DNA of 64,000 nt from Lolium rigidum (lineage: Eukaryota > Streptophyta > Magnoliopsida > Poales > Poaceae): assembly GCF_022539505.1 (NCBI RefSeq), contig NC_061510.1, positions 38,093,047 through 38,157,046 on the forward strand. The letters run 5' to 3'. Every line of letters begins with the position of its first letter. The first letter of the stretch is position 1. This document shows, piece by piece, positions 31,039 to 42,718 of the stretch. Under the pieces are notes generated by a model. That model ran no database searches, was not told the DNA's origin, and saw nothing but the letters and a program-made list of their open reading frames with translations. Position numbers and translations under genes: made by a program.

Positions 31039-31334
31039 CATTACCTCGACGCTGCCGGCAGCGCGGCCAGCACAGAGCCACCTTGGCGGGTCCGGTGCCA
31101 CCAGCACCGGCGAGAGGCGCTGGCGCACAGGGACGGTGCCGAAGTAGACGCGGTGGCTGCCGAACTCGATGATGCGGCCGTTCTTGGGGAAGATGCCGTC
31201 GTTGGCGAAACAGCCCGTGTTGTCGTTGATGAAGTCCATGGAGTAGAGGCGCTGGACGAGTGCAGACACCGTCCGCTCGCCGGCAACCTCGAGGATGCCC
31301 GCCCGAATATGAACTCCAGCAAGTGCCACTTCAT

Positions 31335-31352
31335 GCCCCACGGTGGGCGCCA
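31335..31352 (-). other. Primer-binding site complementary to tRNA-Lys
   Basis: The minus strand reads TGGCGCCCACCGTGGGGC, an 18-base match to the 3' end of plant tRNA-Lys(CUU) including CCA. Two bases separate it from the LTR at 31355. Confidence 0.85.
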
Positions 31353-31354
31353 AC

Positions 31355-32082
31355 TGTCGTCGTGGGGAACAGACAGATGCCATAGGATGGCTTAAGTTGG
31401 GGCCGAATGGACGCTAGAGGATTCGGGGAGGGTTTGCGATTAGATGGGATGAACTTCCGGACGCTTTCCTCAAGAACTTAGCCAAGGCTAGAGGTAGAAG
31501 AAGAAAGACATAAGGAAGAACTCGCTCTAGATCATCTTCTTTATTGATCTCCACAGAGTTACAGTGTTTCTCAATACAAGAGCTCTCATACGTACGTGCA
31601 TGCATCGTCCCCGTGAAGGGGCTACCCCCTCTCCTTATATAGGGGAGAGGGTGGCTTACAGGGAAGAAACCCTAATGGCATCTTTGACTAGACAAACTAC
31701 TTTACAAAGTTACTTTAATCATAGATGACACCGGGGTCTTCTTTAATCAGGGAGGCTGACGTCCTCCGGCTTCTTTCATCGTCATCCTCTTCTTTATCGT
31801 CAGGCCTTCGTTTAAAGCTACTTTGCTTAGCTCATCTTTGTCTTCTAGCTCTGGAGAGAATCTTTGACCAGTTCTGCCGACGTGCTACAGTGCACTTCTT
31901 ACCGGTAGCCCGGTGTCTTCTCTATCCGGTTCCGGTATACCCCTTCTGGGGACACCGGCTTAGCTTCACTTAGCCAAATGCTTAACTTCGTGCTCCGGTG
32001 TTAACATTAAACCGGTATCTTGATGGCCTAAACCATCCGGTTTTGGCATGCCTTTGGCATACCGGGGGTCATCCCCCCAACA
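31355..32082 (-). repeat. 5' LTR of the 14-kb Tat element
   Basis: TGTCGTCGTGGGG to CCCCCCAACA on the plus strand, 728 bp, then the target duplication GAAAA. The minus-strand CTATATAAGG box at about 31633-31642 is the likely promoter of genomic RNA. Confidence 0.93.
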
Positions 32083-32375
32083 GAAAACATTCTCATCGAG
32101 TTCCTCCGTGGGAATCGTGAAATATTTGCATGGAAACCCTCAAACATGTCCAATCTCCCGAGAGAACTCGCTGAGCACCACCTAAAAGTTGACAAGGACG
32201 TGAACCCGGTCAAACATCCACTTTGATGTTTTCACGATGAACGAAGTCGGGCGATCGATGAAGAGATAACCTGGCTCCTATTTCCCATGTTCATCATGGA
32301 ATTTGTGCACCCAAATTTTATGGCAACCCCAATCTCAATGCTAAGAAAGAAGGTAACCCATCGCATTTGCGTAGA
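32083..32375 (+). pseudogene. Old Gypsy element: reverse transcriptase start, third segment
   Basis: After the target duplication the plus strand reads ENILIEFLRGNREIFAWKP, then LPRELAEHHLKVDKDVNPVK and HRICVD, i.e. the N-terminal reverse transcriptase region. Several in-frame stops and shifts occur (a TGA after KHPL, and a break near 32270). The trace fades after about 32375. Confidence 0.75.
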
Positions 32376-33352
32376 CTAGACCAGTTTCTTCGTATATCTT
32401 TAGACTTAAAAGGTGTACTAAAGTAAAATAAATGAAACTCCACAAGATCGACGACCACATGTTTTATGTGAGAATTTCTAGCTTGTTTGTTTTCATGTTG
32501 TAATGTGCTAACAGGTTTTAGATACATTTTGATACTTAGGAATATATATTATATTAGATATACCAGAAAAACATGACCATTATATTGACAGATGGGCGCA
32601 CTATTATTCTACATAAGTTCTACTATATTATCTAGCCTTTTGGGCTATATGTGATATTAATATATAAGAAATCCAGTTGAGATTTGCAGCACCATAGTAC
32701 ATTGTCATGATATTTTCTAATAAGAAACATCGTGTTGAGCGCATACAATATGCTTAAACTAAACTAAACTAAACCGACAATCTTTCATGGGTTTTCCACA
32801 TTAATATTTTTCATCTTATGGTGGAAATCTCAAGCTTTTCCAATCATCGGAGTAAGGTGTGTTGCCTTGAGAGGATTGTTTTATAAATTAGTTTTTAATG
32901 CTTTGTATCTCTTTATTTGAAAATGATAATTTGTATCTCTTTGCATGTTTTATACTAAAATATAAATCTAGTTATTTTTATATTGCTTTTGTATACTCAT
33001 TGGTTGCTTGAGTTTTTCTCCATTTTCAAGGGTCCGTTGGTTTAGGTAAAAATCCTTTTTTCACCATGTGTTTGTTTTTAACAATATGTTTTCATTATTA
33101 TTTTTCCATGATTTCTATATTTTTCACTCTGTTTTCATTCCTAGATGCACACTTATTTTCGTTTGTTTCCACTCTGTTTTCTTTCCTAGATGCATCAGTA
33201 AACTACAAATATGATATGTTTTGGTCTAGAGGACGTATATGGGCGAGATGGAAACCAAAAATGAAAAGGTTACAGGAAGATAGAAATTAAATGTAGCATT
33301 TTCTTGATCTTTTTCGTAACTGCATGCATCCATTTAGTGGAAAGAAAAATGT
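32376..33352. other. Anonymous AT-rich sequence
   Basis: No domain, terminal repeat or convincing frame on either strand. A short internal repetition, 'ctctgttttc' with 'ctagatgcac/tcag', occurs at about 33127-33195. Confidence 0.5.
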
Positions 33353-33906
33353 TGTCGAGGGAGCTCCTCGTAATACCCACCATGAGGGGCTTAGGGTTGA
33401 CAGAATCCTGCAAGCTAGCACTCGACATCGGATATTAAACAAACAGGGAGAGCGATTTACCCAGGTTCGGGACCCTCGATGAGGTAAAACCCGTACTTCC
33501 TACTTGTCTGATCTTGATTATCGAATATGTTGCATTACAATGGGGTAGTCGATGGGCTGCTATGGACGACTCGCCGAGAGGCGATGATTCTAGGGTTTTT
33601 GCTCTAAGTTGCGACGTTCTACGTACTATTGTTCTGTTGTTCGGCAGGCTCTCTCCTGGCCTTTATATAGCAGGCCAGGTCCTAAGAGTTTTGTCCGAAC
33701 TCGACTAGGTTATAATGAAACATATTCTAATCTTTCCTTTAACGATATCTTCTTGCCTTGTTCGCTAAGAATCTATTTCTAGAAGGTCTCCTTTTTTGGA
33801 ACCGACGTATGGGCCCACCTTGGTCCTTGGGCAATCTTCATGGGCCCCTAGCTAGGCCAAAGGAGGTAGACTAATATCGGGTGCCCGAAGGGTAATGCCC
33901 ACATCA
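33353..33906 (-). repeat. Probable solo LTR (about 554 bp)
   Basis: TGTCGAGGGAGC to CCCACATCA gives TG...CA ends. A minus-strand CTATATAAAG box lies at about 33661-33670. The text 'gatttacccaggttcggg' near 33456 is typical of several Triticeae Gypsy LTRs. No polypurine tract, PBS or internal region is adjacent, and the flanks (AATGT and AGTTC) do not form a target duplication, so this is a solo or truncated LTR. Confidence 0.55.
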
Positions 33907-35768
33907 AGTTCCTGCGTTAGCAATGGTTGCATGCATCCTTTGAGAGGATACCATGACGACTTTCCATCTATTTACCACAACAAGTTTTACTACAATAAGT
34001 TCTGCCCGACTCCAATGTGGGAGGGCGAGGACGGCAAGCCTTGGCTTGGTCTTGTGTTTTTGTAGTATTTGCTACGTCATCCAAGGACCTATTTTTATTT
34101 TTATTATATTTAGAGCTCTTTGTACTAATGTTAATAATTATTAATAGACTTTTGACTTTTTTCGCAAAAAATAATAGAATAGGTAGTCCCTCTATACCGC
34201 TTTATTGGCCCCATAACGGTTTTTGAAAAATCCCAAAATTTAGACACAATTTAGCAATTAATACGTGAATTAATTTCTAAAAATCAGTGCATATATCGCC
34301 TTTTAAAACCAGCGGCCTATGCAAACTCTTTAGCCTTCTCTAATTAATCGGCACAACTGACAAGAGGAAAAGGAGGGATTTAGAGCTATTATATCCGCTT
34401 ATCAGCGTTTGTTTTGGTCACAGAGTATCTCCCTCTAAACCTAATAAATTGGTGTGGAGGGAGTAGATAGATTACAAATTTGATATGCCCTCTATATTAC
34501 AAACATAATATGTTGCTACTTTTCAACTTACATAGGCCACATACATTCCTTGCAAGTTGCAGAACTTGCGTTGTCGATCACTTGAACTCGTTGTCGTGGT
34601 AGTCTGTCTCAGACACTGAAATAATCTCCAAAGCCAGCCAAACGATCATGACAGTACAGCAGTGACGTGTGTACCGAAATAGGTCGACGCGCAGAGAGTT
34701 CCAATCGACAAGACCGGCCCGAATGGGCGCAAGACGTTGATCTGTTACTTGTGAAACCCTGGTTCCGAAAGCAAACAACTAGCAAGACGTTAGTTATATG
34801 CAACGAGAGCTTGCTGCACAATGATTCTTTTGTTCCTTTTTTTGAGGACGCATGAAACCCGCAGTTATTTACTAAATAAATATGGCTTTCCGTTTGTACA
34901 ATAGTAGAGAAGATATATCTTCTTTTAGTAGTCTACATCATCTAGAGAAGACGATAAATAGTAGGCATATAATTCATTATCTCTTATTGTGTGGCTAAGG
35001 CAAGACAAGCTGTACAAGGGGAAAATAGTATTCTCCTATTTCATAAGAGATCATCCCTTAGCTAAGAGAAGACAACCTTCTATTTTTTCTTCTCTCTTCT
35101 TCAACTAAGCAAAAAATTCTACGTGACAAACCTAAGGAAAGGCTGACATCACCTTATTGTATATGTCCTAATAGAATCAACAGATGGAGTATTTGATTCA
35201 ATGGACCATTAAAATAATAGGTTTGCTAAATCTTAGGCGACTCAGTTATCCAAGAAAAGTGTAAACGAGCTGCATTTTTTTATAGACTTAGGCAAAGCCT
35301 TAAAATAAAATTTTAACAAGAACGGACGATGTGTGGAATTTAGTTACTACAGGGAAAAAATCGACTCCAAGCGACAAACAATACCATATAACTACTAGTC
35401 TAGCTAATGTTTGGTCAGTAACATTGATGGCATAAGTTTGGGCCAGTGACTATGTGGTTCTGTGATGAATTAAGAAATGCTATACTTGGGAATTGTAGGA
35501 AGTTTTCTGCTATTATAGCAAATTTGTTGGTGTTAAATAGTACTCCACTGGTTAGAAAAAGATGTAATGTTTTTTTTTCAAACCTTCAGTTATACTTTTA
35601 CATTATCAATTGTCATTATTCAGATAAGACTAACTAAATGCATGTCTGTTGTAGTGGGATAGTATAATATATTGGAAGCATTTATGAAATAGTTTCTATT
35701 TTGCGACATCCACATATAGAGTAACCTTCATTGAACTTTTTTTTGAACAATATAACCTCGTGCAATGT
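33907..35768. other. Anonymous sequence, mostly AT-rich
   Basis: No gene, complete MITE or LTR could be supported. Short open frames (33953-34226, 34578-34821, 35446-35637) lack family features. Confidence 0.45.
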
Positions 35769-36930
35769 AAGGGTGAACTATAGTAAATTTCCGATTTACA
35801 ATAGGAGAAACTCAAAGAAACATGTGAGAAGTACTCCTAAAAAAAGGTATTGATATGCCGAAGATACACGTATTAACATCATGGACATGCGCTAGAACAT
35901 GTTAGAATAACCAATGCAGGATGAATGATTAACCTTAGGAAGGAATATGCTTTTTATTTTCCTCTTTTGGTTGCATGCATCCTTGATGCCTCTACTAGCT
36001 CTTGGCGTTGTTGTTGCAGAGACCAGATGTCTTGATATTAATATTATATTTGATCAAAAAATAAGGTTTAACTATAGCAAAATGATTAATTTACAACATG
36101 GAACCTAACGAAAGAGAATAGAAGTACTCCAAATAGGCATTGATATGCCAAACATATACCTTTTAACATCACAACATGCGCTTCCACATGTTAGAATAGC
36201 CAACGTAGGAAAAAAGGAATGATCTTAGGAAGGAATATGTTTTTTTTTCTTCTTCTTTTGGTTACATGTATCCTTAATGTCTCAAGTAAATCTTGGCACT
36301 ATGTTGTTGCAAATATAGAGTGTAATTAGTATCTCTCTTATATTAATATATATCTTTTATCAAAGAAAAAGGTTAAAACTATAGCAAGTGGCTAATTTAC
36401 AATACAGCAACAACATCATCAAAGCCTTTTCCCAAGCAAGTTAGGGTAAGCTAAGTGACTAATTTACAATACGGGAACTAACTAAAGAGAAGAGAAGTAC
36501 TCTAAAAAGGTATTGATATGCTGAACATATACCTATTAACATCATTCGCATGCGCTTGCACATGTTAGTATAGCCAATGCAGGACTAAGGATTGACCTCA
36601 AGAAGGAATATGTTTCTTCTCTTTTATTCTTTTTGTTGTGTTTTTTTTTCTCAATTAGCTCTTGGTGTTATGTTCTGTTGGAGAGACCAAGTGCACTTAT
36701 TATCTCTTTGGTATAAGTATATTTCTTTTATCAGGAATTAAGGTTAAACTTTAGCAAATGACTAATTACAATATGGAACCCAGCGAAAGAGAAGAGAAGT
36801 ATACTCACAAAATAAAAGGTCTATATATACCAAACATGTACCTATAAACATCACAGACATGCGTTCGCACATGTTAGAATAGCCAATGCAGGACTAAGGA
36901 TTGACCTTAGAAAGGAATATGTTTTATTAG
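35769..36930 (+). repeat. Four degenerate tandem copies of an about 290-370-bp unit
   Basis: Each unit runs AAGGTTAAACTATAGCAA, 'tttacaata-gga', GAGAAGTACTC, 'ggtattgatatgcc', 'attaacatca', 'catgcgcttgcacatgttagaatagcc', 'gcagga' and 'aggaaggaatatg', then a T-rich run. The anchor 'gtattgatatg' falls near 35846, 36136, 36509 and 36817. The third unit has an extra insertion of about 60 bp. No coding frame or terminal repeats are seen. Confidence 0.8.
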
Positions 36931-37479
36931 ACTGATACATTAGGCGCACGTGGTCGACAACATACTTTTGGACATTCGTATGGTATGGTTCGAATGATCA
37001 AAAGTTAATTAACTATTGAAGGAGTAAGCATAATTTCTATTTCGAGACAAGTTGGTAATACTAGAAAAGATGGAGGAAGACACCGATGGGGATGCATATG
37101 TTTGAATCCGTGGGGGAAGAATTTCCGTTGACATTCGGCACGCATGGCCAGTTGGCCACCTGGGAATGGGTTCTAGGAGGTTCTACTTCTAGGCGGAATG
37201 TGCAGCTGACATGACCTGATGGATCATGTCTTGTCAGGTGTTCGTTGTTCGATCCCGAAAGGTGCCTGAAGAAAGAGCTGAGAAACAAGATGAGGGCAAG
37301 TTGAGGGGGGCGGGCAAAGCCGAGAGGATCGAGAGACGCAGACGCTTCAATGATGAGGGAAAAGCGGCATCGTCTCTCCTTCCGCCGTCGCCGTCGGCTA
37401 CGTTATCCTTGGCGCTCGTTATGGAATACACACAGTCGATACTCCGGGCCTCCCAGGTCGCCATGACCCATGTGAAAGC
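36931..37479. other. Sequence without a supported gene
   Basis: Mixed composition. Frames 37226-37504 (plus) and 37061-37288 (minus) are short and unrecognised. Confidence 0.4.
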
Positions 37480-37785
37480 TAGCCCGCCGGAATATCAGTC
37501 ATAATCCATATCGTACGCTGCCTCCGCGCGCCGACGGAAACGGCCGGACGAGGGCCGCGCGCGCCCGCCGTCCACATGACGCCCCTGCCGCGCGCGCGTG
37601 GGGGATCATCAGCTTGCCTCGCCGGCGACGTGGCCCGGCGCGGCGCCAGAGACGGAGGCAAATATCGACCCACTTAGCAATTGCAAGGCCACAGGGGTAA
37701 GTGATATGCGTATATACTAGGCCCCAGGGTGGTGGCCGGTGGGTGCCGGCCGGAATGTGTGTGCGTCGAAATCATGCCGCGAATT
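37480..37785. other. GC- and CpG-rich island
   Basis: A sharply GC-rich block in AT-rich surroundings, with repeated GCGCGC and GCCGGC motifs and no long frame that I recognise. It could be the remnant of a gene 5' end or a fragment of a GC-rich transposon. Confidence 0.45.
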
Positions 37786-39180
37786 TCCAGTGGAAGGACG
37801 AGTTTTCCTTTTCCTTTCTTCTTCCTCTTTGAAAGTTTTCCCTCGGCCTAAGTTTTCTTGATCTTCTTTCCAAGTTTTCATGTGGCACAAGTTTTCTGTT
37901 ATCTTATATGGAAGTTTTCCCGAGCATGGAATTTTCTTGGGATTCTTCGTTCTTTAAAAGGTCTCCTGCGGCATGCGTTAATTAATAACACTGTTACTGA
38001 ACTGAAGCTATATCTGCATGAATTATTTTTGTATGAGCACAACCACTCTACCTTATGAACATATCCGAGAGACTAAGCTGTTGGTGGATCTTAAGATAGA
38101 CAAAGCTATCATAAGTAGCTCGTAGTCGACAGGCAAACCATCTTCACTGAGAGGCCTCGCCTAAAAGACTGGAATAAACTTAGGAAAATACAAGCATCGG
38201 TGCCAAGTCTAACACTTAAGCCTATACAATTATAACCGATAGTGCCACACCAGTAGGAAAACAATTTTTTCTTCGCATGCACGAGTTAGGTGCACAAATT
38301 AACCAATATTCTTCTTTAAAATATTAGTATATTTTTTTCTCGAAATAGCTTGTCAAATAACATTCAGACAATAGTCTTTGAGCGCGACCGACTTTTGTCC
38401 ATTTGATCTGAGCACATGAGGCTTCATCATTCCTGGTTAGAGGGAACGCCAGAGGAACAAGACAATGGGAGGGAGAGGCCGATAAATAAATACAATCGCA
38501 AATGCTAGAAAATTTTAAATCTAAATTTGTACGTTCAACATTGTGAATAAAAAAGACAAATCAGATTACCACATTCAAATATAAAGTGAACATATATACT
38601 ATTTACTAAAGTTCTTTTATTTGATTTATGCATCGGTATCTTTTATGAAAATACTCAGCCACGTTACGTACAAGTTTTATGTAGGTTATTTTTCTGAAAA
38701 AAATATCCAAAACTTTTTGAGTGTTGATTTAGGGGCCAAGTGTATTAGTACACTAATTTTGCTAGTGCACTAATTGCACTGTCAAGAAGCAGTAGGCCAT
38801 GTTAATGCTAAATAGATAATGTATCAAGTAGCCAAATAAAGTTAGTATGAATAAAATGACTTAACTAAACACTAATAAGGAAATATCAAGTATAGTTATC
38901 AAATAAAAAAATTATTGACTTCGTCGATAATATATACTACAAGCATGTAAAATCGCAATGCAGCATTATTCTTATTTTTGAATACACAAAAAATGATAAA
39001 ATCTGATATTTTTGGGAGATTTGAAATGTGTTACTTAGATACACACTTTGTTATTTTTATGTAGCTCAAATACAAAGTATTTCACATTGATATTTTCCAC
39101 ATTTCTGGCATAGGTCAGTGGCTATATCCATATTTTTTTCAGATTTTGTTAAAACTCATAAACATGATTTTCAATTATCT
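37786..39180. other. AT-rich sequence without a supported feature
   Basis: Phrases based on AAGTTTTC recur between 37800 and 37930. Otherwise I see nothing on either strand. Confidence 0.45.
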
Positions 39181-39955
39181 TTTAAGGAAAAGCATACTTG
39201 ACTTTATTGATTCAAAAAGTTTACAAGAATATTAACTTCAACCGGAGGGTTCAAAAGCCGTGTATGGCGCCCCTCATCTAGACCTAAAGCATGCTTTGCA
39301 AGGCGATGTGCCTCCTTGTTCGACATCCACCCTTCATGAATAAATGAACAATCAGTCTACTCTGCTCTCATAGCCTCGACTGCCATGTCTTCCTCCCCTT
39401 TCATGCACTATATCATCCAACATTACCTTACAATCAGAAGCGACAATGAGTTTGTCACGAGACAAATCAGTAGATAACGCTGGTGCGTCCTGGCATGCAA
39501 GTATCTCCAAAACCACCGGATTAGTAACTCCCTGACAAGTCATTACCAAAGCTCCAAGAAAATTTCCTTGATCATCACGACATATAGCACTATATGAGCC
39601 AGTATTAGTAGTGTTTGAAACTGCCCCATCAACCTTGACCTTTACGTAACCCGACGGTGCTGGCTTCATTTACATCCGATAAAAAGCGATGAATAAACAT
39701 ATGTGTTGAGAAAGGAGGTTTGAACTCATCTTCATGGATAGCTTTCCTCCGTGCATACCATATTGCCCATATTATAACCACCAGAGTTATAAACTGCGTG
39801 ATACTGAGTCCAAAATGGTGAAAAGCCATCTCTGCGCGTCTGGTTCTGCAGTCGCTTGCATGTGTTTAGCCATCTCCTCGTCAGCTAAGGCCCATACACA
39901 TCTCGCCATTCGACGATTCGGACTTGAACCAACCACAAAGCTTTCAATTATTTTT
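39181..39955 (-). pseudogene. 3' fragment of a LINE with RNase H
   Basis: The minus strand shows the end of a plant L1-type pol. Around 39800-39935 is RRMARCVWALADEEMAKHMQ, then the tryptophan-rich IIWAIWYARRKAIHEDEF. The RNase H follows, with VKVKVDGAVSN, then ASDCKVMLDDI (39352-39669, plus the region before). Frameshifts separate the pieces. The 3' non-coding part ends near 39181 with a 'gactttattgattc' complement. The RT core and everything upstream are missing. Confidence 0.75.
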
Positions 39956-39956
39956 T

Positions 39957-40604
39957 AGGGTTAAGTGCATCTTTGGTTCCTCATATCTTGCAGAAGCCTA
40001 ACTTTGGTTCCTCAACTCTGTTCGGTCTACACCTGCCCTCAAACTCTTAATTAAGTCTAATTTTAGTCCCTGATAATGGTTTAACGATGGTTGACCGGTT
40101 TTTGACTCTCTTTTTTAGCCACCGTGGACAAATTTGGGCATGTTTAGTCCACATAGGACCATCTCACCTCGAGATCACTTAAGCAATTGGCACTACAGAC
40201 GTTCACCTGCGAGATCGTGATCATTATCCATTTGGCGTAATAACCCTAACTCTTCCCCAACACCTAGTGGCGGCGTCTGACACTACGAGGGCAGATAAGC
40301 CGAGCGGGGAAGGCAGAAGCGATGGACATGCGATAGCTTTTGCGTCGGGAGGAAAGGCGGAGGCGGCTAAAGTGGCGAGGACGGCTGCACCAAGCAAGAA
40401 AGACGAAGGCGGCGCACATGTTTGTTAGGGCAAGGGGATGGCCAAAAAAGAGAGTAAAAAACCACTCAATCATCATAAAACCGTTGCTAGGAACCTAAGG
40501 TAGACTTAATTGAAGATTTGAGGGCAGATTTAGACCAAAAATGAGTTAAGGGACCAAAATTAGACTTTTTCAAGATTTGAGGGATTAAAAATACACTTAA
40601 CCCT
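39957..40604. mobile_element. Non-autonomous element with about 135-bp terminal inverted repeats
   Basis: AGGGTTAAGTGCATCTTTGG at the left is mirrored by CACTTAACCCT at the right. The similarity extends over about 135 bases of each end ('gtccct', 'gccctcaaa-tctt-aattaagtcta'), at roughly 75-80%. The flanks are T-rich and no clean target duplication can be set. The centre (40260-40430) is GC-rich without a recognisable protein. It could be a Mutator- or foldback-type MITE. Confidence 0.6.
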
Positions 40605-41221
40605 ATTTTTAATATAATGATGGAATAATGGAACCTGGGAGCTAGAATCTCCAGTGGGCTTTAATTATCTACTCGTTCTCAGCATATACCGGCCCACAAA
40701 TTCCTTAGTTGGCTGTAGTAGGGCTGCGGGTTGGCCCTTTCCTTCATTTTGTGTTACTGCTGAAGAAACCAAACCACGGAAATAGCAAACCAGACGACTG
40801 AATATCAATTCATCAATCTCGCAGACGTCGACGTTTAGTCTAGCCATGGGATCTTCAGTACGATTCTCATGTAACCCCTTTGATCATCTCCGCTCCTTCT
40901 GTAAGACCTCTTCATCCTTAACTTTTCTATAATATCGCTCACGAACTAATCATGTTACACAAGCTGTAAACAACTTTTGATGGATCATCTGGGAACTAGG
41001 ATCTAAAACATGCATCATTTCTAGTCTTCGAAATTGTTGAATGCAGTGCTCCACACCACAAAGCACAAGCTTGCGTCGAGAAAGAGGGAAGGAGTCGATC
41101 CAATTCCCAGCCAAATCATGGGCACCCTCAGGAGATCTGACTAGACCAAGGGTACAGATAAGCACCTGCCAAATTAGTCTAGCCGTACATAGTAATGACC
41201 AACTATTTCTTTCTACCCACA
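40605..41221 (-). pseudogene. Fragment of a LINE (zf-RVT region)
   Basis: The minus-strand frame 40950-41303 contains TARLIWQVLICTLG and WIDSFPLSRRKLVLCGV, typical of the zinc-binding region after a plant LINE reverse transcriptase. It then diverges. Upstream is cut by the GC-rich block starting at about 41222. Weak similarity to LINE 3' sequence continues to about 40850; 40605-40850 has only an unassigned 60-codon frame. Confidence 0.55.
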
Positions 41222-42718
41222 TTATTATTTTTAGATAAAAGGCACTGCCTAACTTTGAATTAATAAAGCCATCAACAACGAAACGATACAAAGTGATGAA
41301 CACATCTTACAAAATTACAAAGTGATGAACACACCTTACAAAATGAACCACACACCCACCCGAACTACCAAAGAAACTACAACCGGAAGCGCGGACAACA
41401 AGCTCAGCCAATACTAAGACTACGAATAATCAAACCAGAGCTGGACAGCAACAGTGTCGAGCCGGAGCTCCCCCAAGAGCGAGCCAACGAAAACACACGC
41501 CGTTGACAGAATCCCTCCCTCGCAGAAAGGCCACCGGAAGCCGACCACCACCGTGGACCGACCAATGTTGCCCACAATCCAGAGAGTAGCACAAAGAAAA
41601 CTCAACAAGGGAAGGGAACGAAGCCAGCCTTGCCGAAGATCGCCAAACGAAGTCACCTTCACCACACAACCGTCGGAGACCCGCATGTTGTGGCTCCAAG
41701 ACGGTGTATTCAAGAAGAGCACGACACCGGAGTGCCGCCACTGCCCGATCCGAGGATCTTAGGTTTTCACCTGGAGAATGTAGAAAGACGGAGAGAAGCC
41801 CCATGACGCCTTCAAGAAGGGGACGGCGTTCGTGGACGTCGCCGTCATGGCCCAAACGGGCAAGGGTTTCCCCTCGGCGTGGCCTCTCCTCCTTCTACAC
41901 AGGGTTAGGCCATCGAACGACAACCGAACCGCCGCCACAACGCGCTGCTCACCACCAACCACGTAGCCCTCACGACCGTGGTCACTGGCCAACACCCGAG
42001 CCATTGACACGCCCGCCAACCAACATGGCTCTCGCCTTCCAAGGCCGCCGCCCCGGCATCCCAACTCAAGCTGACGAGCCACCAACGCAGAGGAACGGTA
42101 GGGATGAGCACGTCTAGATCGAGCCCACCTGACCATGATCTAGCACAGCTACAACCGACGGAGGAGATGGCGAGCCAACTCAGGGCAGCGAGTACGACGA
42201 GCAGCCCCTCTGCATCACCAACAAGCCACCCTGGACGCAGCCGGAGGAGCCCACCAGGCCCACCCGTTGGCCTAGATCTAGGCCCACCCGTAGACCCAGA
42301 TGTGGTTGCCGCCCATCTCCATGGCCACATCGCCGCCGGTGGCCATAAGCACCACCGCAGCCCGCCTTTGCCGCAGCAGCCAGTCCCACCGCTCGCCGAA
42401 GCCGGATCCCCGCCATCCGAGCCACATCGTCGCCTAGCCGCACCGCCACCTTGCAAAACTGCCCCTAGCAGCCTCTAGACGCGCGGGTAAGGAAGATCCC
42501 GCCGGCGCCGCACGGGCTTTGCCCGGTGGCTCTTGCCGGCGACGGCGGGGGAGAGGAGGTTGGTCACTGGGGGAGGTTTCAAGTTCACCCTCAGGGAGCG
42601 AGAGGAGCGAACGGTTCTTTTCGCAGAATGCAATTCTCCTCTACCCACATAATTTCCCTGTCCAGCCTTTCTTAGCCAAGTTATCTCTATTTGAGAACTA
42701 GGGGTTTTCCCCATACAA
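41222..42718 (-). mobile_element. GC-rich retroposon-like block
   Basis: On the minus strand it ends with TTTATTAATTCAAAG, then an A-rich tail (AAAATAATAAT) at about 41222. This 3' architecture is shared with the sequence ending near 49880. The body is GC-rich and contains several overlapping frames (41430-41855, 41905-42456 minus; 42104-42478 plus) of Gly/Arg/Pro-rich composition. None has a domain. No reverse transcriptase is present, so it would be non-autonomous. Family and 5' limit are uncertain. Confidence 0.4.

Larger units (their letters stand above)
17988..32087 (-). mobile_element. 14.1-kb Tat-lineage Gypsy retrotransposon with antisense gene, TSD GAAAA
   Basis: LTRs at 17993-18721 (729 bp) and 31355-32082 (728 bp) are about 98% identical. 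A perfect target duplication, GAAAA, lies at 17988-17992 and 32083-32087. On the minus strand, from right to left, come PBS (tRNA-Lys), gag, protease, RT, RNase H, a second RNase H, integrase, a long 3' region and the PPT. The plus strand of the 3' region holds a spliced gene. The dual RNase H and antisense gene are traits of the Tat lineage in grasses. Gag-pol has two frameshifts and several stops, so this copy is not autonomous now, but the similar LTRs suggest a fairly recent insertion. It landed in the old Gypsy polyprotein between protease and RT. Confidence 0.95.

Noticed and set aside
31335..31352. tRNA-Lys and tRNA-Asp matches as tRNA genes (also 15579-15596)
   Set aside because: Only the 3'-terminal 18 bases match and they adjoin LTRs, so they are primer-binding sites.
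33348..33911. A target duplication around the LTR at 33353-33906
   Set aside because: The flanks AATGT and AGTTC do not match, so the solo-LTR call rests on ends and composition only.
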